A program made the translations under genes and the position numbers. A stretch of DNA of 64,000 nt. Source: Geomicrobium sp. JCM 19039. GTDB lineage: Bacteria > Bacillota > Bacilli > Bacillales > Marinococcaceae. Positions 55,969 to 64,000 of this stretch are shown piece after piece. The notes under the pieces were generated by a model. The model did not search any database. It was given only the letters and a program-made list of their open reading frames with translations, and had not been told where the DNA came from. The first letter of the stretch is position 1. Each line of letters begins with the position of its first letter. Location of the stretch: positions 1 through 64,000 of the forward strand of contig NZ_BAXB01000007.1 of the NCBI RefSeq assembly GCF_000698145.1. Direction: 5' to 3'.

Positions 55969-57003
55969 ATGAAAAAGACATTAATGGGTATAGGGCTAAG
56001 TTTATCTCTCGTCGTTGCAGGCTGTGGCAATGATGAGGGGTCTTCGGACAGTTCAGAAGAAACATCAGGAGCAACGGAACAAGCATCAGGATCAGGGGAA
56101 TTTGATATCGGGACAGCAGGTTCAGGAGGGGCGCTGTTTCCAATGGGTACAAAAATGGCCCAAACAATCACGAACAATTCGGATTCACTTTCATCGTCTG
56201 CGATCACATCGGGTGGGTCAATCGAGAACATCCGCCAAATGATTAGTGGAGAACAAGGAATGGCGATTGCTAGTTCTGAAATCGCTTACTTCGCTTATGA
56301 GGGGATCGATCAATACGAAGGGAATCAAGTTGAAGACCTGCGGTCATTATTTGGTAGTATAAATCAATGGGCGCTTGCCATAACGAAAGAAGATAGCGAA
56401 ATAAATTCGATTGAAGATATGGCAGGGGGTAGGATTGGAGTCGGCGCTCCGGGCAGTGGTGGAGAAAATACGGCAAGGAAGATCTTGAATTCTTACGGGA
56501 TCACGTACGATGACATTTCTGAAGAGTATCTGTCCGATAGTGAAATGGCAGAGGGATTAAGTGATGGGATGATCGATGCTTTTTTATTAACGAATCCACT
56601 CAACTCCGCGACATTAATGGATTTAAGTAATACTCAGGATATTCAAGTACTGCCTGTCGATGAACCTTCATTTTATGAAGAGTATTCGTACTTTGACGTA
56701 ATGGATGTCCCAGCAGGCACGTATCCTGGACAAGATGAGCCGGTTCCGACACCTACGAATCGTATTATATTAGTGACGATGAATGATGGCACGTTAAGCC
56801 ATGATCAAGTCTATGAGATTATGGAAATTCTTTGGGAGAATGAAAGCTCATGGGTTGATGCTCATGCAGCTGTTCAAGCAGATACTAGTTTTGATAACGC
56901 ATTAGAAGGATTGACGATCCCGTTGCATAGTGGAGCAGTTGAGTACTATGAGTCTAAAGGGGTAGACGTTCCAGAGGAATTAATTCCACCAGAATATAAT
57001 TAA
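55969..57003 (+). CDS. TAXI family TRAP transporter solute-binding lipoprotein
   Basis: The 344-residue receptor has lipobox VAGC (Cys about 20), an acidic linker, and a TAXI domain: FDIGTAGSGGALFPMGTKMA (about 44-63), GGSIENIRQMISGE and RIGVGAPGSGGENTARKIL. TAXI receptors deliver solutes such as glutamate-like acids to fused TRAP permeases. ATG follows AAAGGGGTTAAG, 22 bases after the flavoprotein. It is followed by its permease. Confidence 0.92.
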   Translation: MKKTLMGIGLSLSLVVAGCGNDEGSSDSSEETSGATEQASGSGEFDIGTAGSGGALFPMGTKMAQTITNNSDSLSSSAITSGGSIENIRQMISGEQGMAIASSEIAYFAYEGIDQYEGNQVEDLRSLFGSINQWALAITKEDSEINSIEDMAGGRIGVGAPGSGGENTARKILNSYGITYDDISEEYLSDSEMAEGLSDGMIDAFLLTNPLNSATLMDLSNTQDIQVLPVDEPSFYEEYSYFDVMDVPAGTYPGQDEPVPTPTNRIILVTMNDGTLSHDQVYEIMEILWENESSWVDAHAAVQADTSFDNALEGLTIPLHSGAVEYYESKGVDVPEELIPPEYN

Positions 57004-57052
57004 TAAGTGTACATCTAACTGAATGAACAGTGTAAGTACGGGAGGGATTCTT

Positions 57053-58939
57053 TTGGTAAGAATCGTAGGTTGGATAGGCGTCATCGCTGCAATTAGTTTA
57101 TCATTGTTCCATATTTATACAGGGGTAATGGGCAACTTCACACCGATGTTGCAGCGAGGGATTCACATTTTTCTTATACTATTTCTAGCATTCTCGATTT
57201 ATTCTTACAAAGGTAAACAGATACGATGGTACAATATGATATTACTTGTAGTTACCTTGGTCCTTGCAATGCTTACACTGCCGCAGTTTTCACCAACTGC
57301 CCAATTTGATCGAGGCGTCATCGGACCCTCTCAAATGGAAATTATTCAGGGATGGGCCTTAATTGTTTTGATTCTCATTGCGACTAAATTCGTTCTAGGT
57401 TGGGCGATGACGATCATCGCAACCGTATTTCTGAGCTATGCATTTATTGGTCCCTATTTACCCGGTATTTTATATCATACGGGCGTATCAGCGACGTCGC
57501 TATCAGACAATTTGATTTGGACGACTGAAGGTGTTTTTGGGACGCCACTCGGCGTAGCTGCAACATTTGTAGCCTTGTTCATATTGTTTGGTGTATTACT
57601 TGAGGAGACTGGAGCAGGCGAGTTTTTTATTGATTTGTCGTATGCTGTAGCTGGGCGTTTTCGTGGTGGCCCAGCTCAGACGGCAGTCGTATCCAGTGCA
57701 TTAATGGGATCAATTCAAGGAAGCTCAGTGAGCAATGTCGTTTCAACGGGAAACTTTACGATCCCTTTAATGAAAAAAACAGGCTATTCAAAGGAAGTTG
57801 CAGGTGGGATTGAAGCAGTAGCATCTACTGGAGGTCAAATTGTCCCGCCTGTAATGGGTGCGGTAGCTTTCGTCATGGCTGATTTAACAGGTCTTGGATA
57901 TGCTACAATCGTACTTGCTGCAGTAATTCCAGCGTTTCTATTCTATGTAGCATTATCATCAGCGGTGTATTTTGAAGCAAGAAAGGCTGGGTTAGAAAAG
58001 AAGCATAAGTCAGAGCTGCCTAGCATTCCTGCGACGCTGAAAAATGGTTTTTATCTTTTTGCACCTTTAGTCGTTTTAATATATTGTCTCGTCGTTTTAG
58101 AATTAAGTCCATCACTTTCAGCACTCATAACAATTGTCGCAACGTTTATGATATTAGTTGTTCAAAGTGCAATTAAAGAGCGAACAATACCCATTAAATC
58201 TACGTACAATGTGCTAAAAAGAGGGGCTGAAATATTAGTACCTGTAAGTGTTGCATGTGCCACTGCCGGCGTGCTCATTGGAATTTTTGGTGCAACTGGC
58301 TTGGGAATTCGATTTTCACAAGGGCTCATTGATCTATCTGGTGGGATGCTAATCCCTGCATTATTACTAATGATGCTAGCCTGTATTATACTAGGGATGG
58401 GCCTGCCGACAACCGCAGCGTATATTATCACAGCCGTTCTTGGTGCACAAGCATTAGTATCTTTGGGAGTTCCGTTAATTGCTGCACACATGTTTATCCT
58501 TTATTTTGCAATCATGTCATTTATTACGCCACCAGTGGCACTCTCCGCATTTGCAGCAGCAGGTATTGCGAATGGGGATGCATTAAAAACGAGTGTAAGT
58601 GCCTGGCGCTTAGGGTTATCGGGATATATTATTCCCTTTATGTTTGTATACAATCCAAGCTTATTAGGGGAAGGCAGTGCGATAGAGGTCGCTGCAGCGT
58701 TAGTGCCTGCGATCATCGGCGTTATCAGTTTGTCAATCTCGACGTCAGGCTGGTTTTTAGAGCGAATGAATATTGTGGAGAGAGTGGTCATGTTTGGGGC
58801 AGCGGTCCTATTCCTAATTCCGAACCTGACTACAACAGCATTTGCAATCGCCCTACTCCTTGCAGTGTTTTGGTATCAATTAAGAAAGTCAAAACGAGGA
58901 GATATCGTACTGAACGGTGAGGCTAGCTCTAAAATATGA
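57053..58939 (+). CDS. TRAP transporter fused 4TM/12TM permease
   Basis: TTG 57053 is used because CGGGAGGG stands just upstream; the earlier ATG 57023 has none. The 628-residue protein fuses the small and the large permease subunits: about four helices at 10-130, then twelve. GGPAQTAVVSSALMGSIQGSSVSNV and GQIVPPVMGAVAFVMAD are typical of the fused DctM part, as are GLPTTAAYIITAVLG and the late PPVALSAFAAAGIA. It works with the TAXI receptor gene before it. Confidence 0.92.
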   Translation: MVRIVGWIGVIAAISLSLFHIYTGVMGNFTPMLQRGIHIFLILFLAFSIYSYKGKQIRWYNMILLVVTLVLAMLTLPQFSPTAQFDRGVIGPSQMEIIQGWALIVLILIATKFVLGWAMTIIATVFLSYAFIGPYLPGILYHTGVSATSLSDNLIWTTEGVFGTPLGVAATFVALFILFGVLLEETGAGEFFIDLSYAVAGRFRGGPAQTAVVSSALMGSIQGSSVSNVVSTGNFTIPLMKKTGYSKEVAGGIEAVASTGGQIVPPVMGAVAFVMADLTGLGYATIVLAAVIPAFLFYVALSSAVYFEARKAGLEKKHKSELPSIPATLKNGFYLFAPLVVLIYCLVVLELSPSLSALITIVATFMILVVQSAIKERTIPIKSTYNVLKRGAEILVPVSVACATAGVLIGIFGATGLGIRFSQGLIDLSGGMLIPALLLMMLACIILGMGLPTTAAYIITAVLGAQALVSLGVPLIAAHMFILYFAIMSFITPPVALSAFAAAGIANGDALKTSVSAWRLGLSGYIIPFMFVYNPSLLGEGSAIEVAAALVPAIIGVISLSISTSGWFLERMNIVERVVMFGAAVLFLIPNLTTTAFAIALLLAVFWYQLRKSKRGDIVLNGEASSKI

Positions 58940-58965
58940 AATAGTAAATATCATAATCCCTAAAC

Positions 58966-58998
58966 TGCCTGTTGCCCAATTCCAAGGGCAACGGGTAG
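58966..58998. terminator. Hairpin after the TRAP permease
   Basis: CTGCC-T-GTTGCCC pairs with GGGCAAC-G-GGTAG across an eight-base loop. It lies between convergent genes and could end both. Confidence 0.65.
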
Positions 58999-59036
58999 TC
59001 GAGTTTTAGTCCAGGAGCAGGAAAACCATCAATCAA

Positions 59037-59912
59037 TTAATGAGGACGAGTACTTCTATTCGCTAACATATACTGAATAAAAGAATGAATAATGATCAGC
59101 AGCCAAATTAATAAGAAGAAAACAGTTAATAATGGAAACACACTGATTTCAAAAACCGTCTTACCTATACTTGTCTGGTGAGCAACTATGAATATAGCAA
59201 TCGTCCATGCTGTGCACCCTGTATGTGTGATCATACGCTGTTTCTGATCGTGTAGCTTAGATTTTTCTAATAACCATCCAATGAGGAGGAGTGCTTGCAG
59301 CGCATGAAAACCTAAACCGTGAAGCACAATAAAGTTTCCAGTTTCTCCGATGTATCGACCTTGAAACGCGTCCATGACAAGCCAACCTAGATTCGCTAGG
59401 AATACTGAAAACAGTGCATAACGAATACTTAAATGGAAAATTCCCCGTTCCGGTGTTTTTATTCTCATAAAATGAACGAGTAGAAAAACAAGAATAGCAA
59501 CAAGGAATAATGAACCAACCCCAAATATTGCTCCTGCCATGATGTCAATTACCGTTCCTTCTCGAGTAAAACGAGGATTAAACCCCCTATAATTTTGCAC
59601 AAATTCAATCGCATAAAAGTAGAGAATAGTTATAATTATAGACCATCAAATACGCTTTCTTAATTGTAAATTCAGACGTGTTTCAGGAAAAATAATTGCT
59701 AGCGAAATGATAAAGATTCCTGTAGCTGCTGAAAAAGAAAATACATTTTCCATGTTTCCCTCTGGAGGAACTTCCGTGCCATTGAAGAAAATAATAATGA
59801 CTGCGATAACAGCAAAGATAAGGCTAATTACTCCAGTCATAACAAGTGCAAATTCTCGCTGCAAAACTCCTTTAATAGAAGCAAGCGCATCAGTGACCAT
59901 GGGCTGAAACAT
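59037..59912 (-). pseudogene. Polytopic membrane protein interrupted by an in-frame TGA
   Basis: ATG 59912 follows AAAGGAGAG. The frame runs for 88 codons, meets TGA at 59646-59648, and then carries on in the same frame for another 202 codons. The two halves together would give a protein of about 291 residues with some seven membrane helices. The two pieces read as one gene: the stretch after TGA (WSIIITILYFYAIEF) is itself a helix and has no start of its own. The family is not known to me. A nonsense change, a substitution error or stop-codon read-through are possible; two separate genes are less likely. Confidence 0.6.
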
Positions 59913-60239
59913 GGTTCACTCTCCTTTGTTTGAAGTCGTTATCATTATTTATTTATCAATTAATAATAAACAGACGAAAAGAAACGATTGCTAACATTCT
60001 TCGTTTCTTCCCGGGCTTAATTGAGGTAGGCTGAGCACTTCAGAAAGCGTAATCAACAATCCAGTCCCAAGGATAAGACCTGAAGCAGAGGGGCCCTGTC
60101 CATTTGGTAATAGTATACAATTTCTTGTCAGGAGGGGCGGTCAAGTTGCCATTATGGATCGTCTCGATTGGCGAATTTGCCCGTCCAGGTATGTGAAGGC
60201 TTTCAAGGAGCGGACTTCAGCCAGCGTGTGATGCGAAGA

Positions 60240-61109
60240 AGTGATTTTTCGCTTTTCATTTTAGTTAAATCAACACATTGAAGCAATACGTAATGAGCGC
60301 AAAGTAGATTTGATTCTGAACGGCCGTCTCACTCATCCCGTAAAAGTGATTAATTGGAACATGTTGCTTTACCCATTTGAAGAAAAGTTCAATCTCCCAT
60401 CGAGATCAATACAGTTCATTCACCCGCCTTTAGGTCAAAAAGATTGGTGATCAGCCGTAAGCGATTGCCCTTTGAATCGTTCACTTCGAGCAAGCGAAAG
60501 ACGTTTACCATTCGTTTTTGGGCTGAGCCAAAACGACCATATTTTTCTTTACCCTTGACACGAAGAAGCAGTCGTCATCCGCAAAGTGATCAAACTGTTT
60601 AACATCAATGTAACCAAAGTCAAACACATCCATCGCCACACGGTCATCCACAAGAACCTCAAGTTGGTTACGATCATGTTCGGCCGCTGGGGTGATGTTG
60701 GCTTTTTCTGGATACACCGTGTCGGGATCCAGAAAGACCAGACGTAAATGCAGCTTCACTCCGGCTTTGATTTTCGAAACGTCAACCAAGGAGCGTGGGT
60801 AAGAGGTAACGGCAATGTACTGGATTCAATCACCTCTATGGGCATTGGCGCTGGTTTTGCAAGATGAAACGTCCAAATTTGCCTGACAAGGCCTGCGAAT
60901 GAAGCTTGTTATTTTGCCGAGATAACTGCGAAATACTGATGGTATTCAAGCCCAGGCTCATCCAGCATTCCGCCACTTAAGGCATGGGGGCCCCCGCAAA
61001 GCGGTGCATAGAGAAATAGCTTTATGTAGGATTCTGTCGTCAGCTTCTTACTATAGGCGTCTTGGGATCAATGTTCTACTTGTGATGAAAGTCGTGTATT
61101 CTTATCCAT
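60240..61109 (-). pseudogene. IS4-family transposase remnant
   Basis: The start (MDKNTRLSSQVEH at 61109, with AAAGGATC upstream) soon meets a stop, and the rest lies in several frames. IEVIESSTLPL, DVFDFGYIDVKQFDHFADDDCFFVSR and the C-terminal YWSRWEIELFFKWVKQH show the IS4-type DDE transposase with its Y-(2)-R-(3)-E-(6)-K signature. Too damaged to be active. I could not fix the terminal inverted repeats. The flanks (59913-60240 and 61110-61375) hold no other gene that I can see. Confidence 0.85.
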
Positions 61110-61375
61110 AGTGATGATCCTTTATATTGGATTTGGACAGAAACCACTTGTCTTTCCAGTAAAAAGGATTTTTTGTATAACAATCCATCAATTTTTGAAC
61201 AGTGGGTGATTTTCCACTATTTAGAATTAATTAGTGCAATGCTAGTGGGTAACAGTTAAGAAAAAGAAACGTCGTGTTGGATAGCTCATCTCAAGTTAGT
61301 TCATAGATTGGATATCGAGATATTTAATTATTAGCATAGCTCATATGGGTTGTGATTTTTTATGAAAGAACAAAC

Positions 61376-61415
61376 TGATGAAAAGAGACGTGCTTATACG
61401 GCTCTTTTCATCAGT
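61376..61415 (-). terminator. Terminator after OpuF-like permease gene
   Basis: A perfect 13-bp stem (61376-61388 with 61403-61415) right after the stop. The T-run on the minus strand is short. Confidence 0.75.
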
Positions 61416-61416
61416 T

Positions 61417-62976
61417 TTAGTCCATAAGACCTTGCTCAATTAAAAAGTCTAAGGCAACATCATACGGATCTTCATCCTCGATATCAACGCGGTAGTTAAG
61501 TTCAGATATTTCTTCTACTGTTCCGTAACCTTCAAGTTGATTTAAGATCGGTTCAATATCTGGGTGTTGTTCCAGCAAGAAGTTTGTGACGAGCGGTGCG
61601 GCTTGATAAGGAGGAAATAAATCCATATCATCCTCTAGTGCAACCATGTCGAACTCTACGAGTTGTGGGTCGGTAGAGAACACATCACTCACTTGGATGC
61701 TGCCGTTACTAATCGCTTGGTAACGGGTGGACACGTCGATGGACGTTACATCTGTGAATTCAAACCCATACACGTCTTCAAATCCTGCGTACCCGTCTTC
61801 ACGGTCCATAAATTCAAATGTAAAACCAACACTTAAATCACTAGAGTGAGGCACTAAATCGGAGATTGCCTCGACGTCTAGTTCTTCAGCGAGATCTCTT
61901 GGCATCGCGAGGGCATACGTATTCTGAAAGCCCATTGGAGCTAGGAAATGGAAACCGAATTCTTCATATATTCCTTCTCTTGCTTGTTCGTATGATTCTT
62001 CTTCATCATAGCTGAAATCTTCTTCGTTTAATAAATCTGCTAATACTGTACCGCTAAACTCAGGATAAATATCAACATCCCCAGAGATTAACGCGTTGAA
62101 GTTCACGTTCGTTGCCCCGAGTGGTGCCACAACATCAACGGTTAAATCGGTTTCTTCTTCAATGAGTATCTTATACATGTTCGCTAAGATTGGAGGTTCT
62201 GGCCCTAATTTCCCGCCTATAACGACATCAGGTTCATCTTGGAATAGCGAGATAACCGGTTGAATGAGTACGATGAAAAGGGCGATCGTAACAATACTTA
62301 TGATTGGCTTTAAAGATCCGCCTCGACGTTTCTTTGCATTTCGCTCGGTTAGACGTAAAACGAGGTCTAGCAAAATGGCAAGTAAGGCTGCAGGCAGTGC
62401 GCCGAATAAAATGTATTCATTATTCGTTCGCTGAATACCGGTCATAATGATCTGACCGAGCCCGCCGCCGCCAACGAGTGCCGCAAGCGTTGCTGTACCG
62501 ACAATTAACACCATTGACGTCCGAATTCCTGCCATAATGGTTGGCATCGCTAACGGTAATTCAATCTTTCTTAAGCTTCGAAAGGAGTTCATTCCCATCC
62601 CTCTGGCTGCTTCAACGATGGCCGGATTCACTTCTTGAATGCCGGTGTACGTATTTCTTAAGATTGGCAGCAACGCATAGGCTGTCAAAGCAATAATTGC
62701 AGGTGTTGGACCGATTCCTACGAATAGAACGAGAAAACCGAGCAAAGCGAGTGACGGGATGGTTTGTAAAACAGCGGCTACGCCGATGACCCATTCTGAG
62801 TAGCGTGTGTAACGCGTGAGCAAAATGCCAAGAGGCAATGCAATGGCGACAGCAATAAGTAACGATACGAGTGAAAGTTGGACGTGCTCCCAAAAAGAAT
62901 TTAGGAGGAGATCAGACCGTTCTTGAAACAGTGAAACGTAAGACTCCATAAAATTTTCCATATCGTTTTGCGACAT
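61417..62976 (-). CDS. Osmoprotectant ABC transporter, fused permease and substrate-binding protein (OpuF-type)
   Basis: The 519-residue protein combines an ABC permease (about 25-215, six helices, with EAARGMGMNSFRSLRKIELPLAMP as the ATPase-docking loop, split by family residues) with a C-terminal OpuAC-type binding domain (about 250-519, from VVIGGKLGPEPPILANMYK). This fusion is the OpuFB layout for glycine betaine or choline-type solutes. The binding part is highly acidic, as in salt-loving species. ATG 62976 has only a weak ribosome site. It follows the ATPase gene on the same strand. Confidence 0.9.
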   Translation of the reverse strand: MSQNDMENFMESYVSLFQERSDLLLNSFWEHVQLSLVSLLIAVAIALPLGILLTRYTRYSEWVIGVAAVLQTIPSLALLGFLVLFVGIGPTPAIIALTAYALLPILRNTYTGIQEVNPAIVEAARGMGMNSFRSLRKIELPLAMPTIMAGIRTSMVLIVGTATLAALVGGGGLGQIIMTGIQRTNNEYILFGALPAALLAILLDLVLRLTERNAKKRRGGSLKPIISIVTIALFIVLIQPVISLFQDEPDVVIGGKLGPEPPILANMYKILIEEETDLTVDVVAPLGATNVNFNALISGDVDIYPEFSGTVLADLLNEEDFSYDEEESYEQAREGIYEEFGFHFLAPMGFQNTYALAMPRDLAEELDVEAISDLVPHSSDLSVGFTFEFMDREDGYAGFEDVYGFEFTDVTSIDVSTRYQAISNGSIQVSDVFSTDPQLVEFDMVALEDDMDLFPPYQAAPLVTNFLLEQHPDIEPILNQLEGYGTVEEISELNYRVDIEDEDPYDVALDFLIEQGLMD

Positions 62977-63041
62977 TCAATGTTGTTTCCATTCCTAATT
63001 GAATGCGCATTCCTCTATTCTTGCACTAGGAGGGTGCATAA

Positions 63042-64000
63042 TCATTCATTATCTATTGAGACTCTCGCTAAATCTTTGTAGGAAACAGTTCCGATAATTT
63101 TCCCGTTTTCTTGAATGGGTACCGCTGCGAGTTCGTTCGACTCTAGAAAACGAAAGGCTACTTTTATTGAGCTGGAATGATCAATCGCGTCAACGGTTTG
63201 TTGTTTTGCCCCATCGTTAATCGTTGTAAACGACTCGCCGTGCTCATCAACGATAAATTGTACATGTTGTAAGTGTGTATCGAATTTCGGTTGAATGTAT
63301 TCACTCTTTTCAGTAGGAGTGAACACCTCTTTTAATGTGAGATTTCTTTGACTGGAAAAACGCCCCATGAAGCTGACACAGCTGGTGTTGCCGGGTTTTG
63401 TTGCAACTCTTCTGCTGTACCGACTTGTTGAAGTTCGCCCTCTTCCATCATCGCAATCCGATCACCGAGTATTATCGCCTCGCGCATGTCATGCGTTACG
63501 AACACGATCGTTTTCTTAATTTGTTGTTGCAATGCTTTAATGTCGGTTTGCAACTGCTCACGAACGAGAGGATCGAGTGCGCTGAACGGTTCATCCATCA
63601 GAATGATGTCGGGATCTCCAGCAAGAGCCCGTGCGACACCGATGCGTTGCTGTTGCCCGCCGGATAAATCCTCAGGCAGACGATCGCGGTACGTAGCCGG
63701 GTCCAACCCAACAAGATCGAGTAATTCATCAACGCGACGTTCAATGTCTTTTTGCTTCCATTTCTTCATCTCTGGCACAACGGAAATGTTTTCAGCAACA
63801 GTCAAGTGCGGAAATAGTGCAATTTGCTGTAACACGTACCCAATGTTCCAACGTAGCTCATGGATATCAACGTCTGTATGTGGTGAACCATTTATCGTGA
63901 TGGTGCCACTCGACGCATCAATGAGCCGATTAATCATCTTGAGGGTCGTCGTTTTCCCGCACCCACTCGGACCAATGAGTACAAAAAACTCGCCGCGTTC
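63042..64000 (-). CDS. Osmoprotectant ABC transporter ATPase with CBS domain, partial (frame broken once in this sequence)
   Basis: The gene runs off the right edge of the window, so its start is missing. It enters with GPSGCGKTT (Walker A), then has the Q-loop, signature LSGGQQQR, Walker B IILMDEPFSALD and the H-loop. One C restored in the run 63363-63366 joins the frame to a C-terminal tail of about 105 residues that contains a CBS-type fold (SNELAAVPIQENGKIIGTVSYKDLA). This matches OpuCA/OpuFA-type ATPases, where CBS domains sense ionic strength. It powers the fused permease encoded just downstream. Confidence 0.88.

Noticed and set aside
59913..61375. An intact insertion sequence near 60-61 kb
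   Set aside because: The transposase has several stops and frame changes, and terminal inverted repeats could not be identified.
5277..63366. Programmed frameshifting as cause of the broken genes
   Set aside because: Twelve different genes would need it, no slippery site plus pseudoknot pattern is shared, and all are fixed by one added base of a local run. Deletion errors are simpler.

Overview
The window is a chromosomal segment from a low-to-mid GC Gram-positive bacterium, most likely an alkaliphilic or halophilic member of the Bacillaceae. The signs are an amaP/DUF2273/Asp23 cluster behind a SigB-type promoter, Bacillus-type LexA boxes, strong AGGAGG ribosome sites with frequent GTG/TTG starts, DUF4181, YusW-like and YyaB-like proteins, a bmrCD transporter pair, an OpuF-like osmoprotectant transporter, and very acidic secreted proteins. 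I see no rRNA, tRNA or CRISPR array.

Layout. 1-900: non-coding DNA rich in degenerate inverted repeats. 0.9-5.2 kb: stress proteins (asp23, DUF2273, amaP), ppaC, a small oxidase-like membrane protein and a homoserine-dehydrogenase-like protein. 5.3-9.2 kb: the heterodimeric drug exporter bmrC-bmrD behind a leader ORF that contains an intrinsic terminator (attenuator). 9.3-18.6 kb: housekeeping and small genes, an orphan holin-endolysin pair, an M20 peptidase, and two motif-rich non-coding stretches. 18.7-22.8 kb: two divergent secreted cell-wall enzymes (GH3 hexosaminidase and S13 carboxypeptidase) that share a C-terminal module with the M14 peptidase at 41.5 kb. 24.1-24.7 kb: a divergent SOS gene pair. 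25.2-33.7 kb: an IclR-controlled peptide uptake and hydrolysis operon. 33.9-35 kb: IS1182 remnant. 35.3-39.8 kb: PTS module with a transaldolase. 43.9-52.6 kb: a 3-hydroxybenzoate/gentisate catabolic cluster with a DctPQM TRAP transporter and an IclR regulator. 53.4-58.9 kb: a second IclR regulator with a flavoprotein and a TAXI-type TRAP transporter. 60.2-61.1 kb: IS4-family remnant. 61.4-64 kb: osmoprotectant ABC transporter cut by the window end.

How the genes work together. The peptide operon imports oligopeptides (binding protein, two permeases, two ATPases) and cuts them (M19 dipeptidase-like and proline-iminopeptidase-like enzymes). The aromatic cluster has an importer, a flavin hydroxylase, gentisate dioxygenase, a DinB-fold candidate maleylpyruvate isomerase and a fumarylpyruvate hydrolase, so the whole route from 3-hydroxybenzoate towards central metabolites can be drawn.

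An important caveat: fifteen reading-frame breaks in twelve otherwise healthy genes are each repaired by adding one base, usually in a short run of identical bases. The direction is always the same. I read these as uncorrected deletion errors in the sequence, not as pseudogenes. The real ruins are the two IS remnants, a truncated dctM copy and probably a membrane gene with an internal TGA.
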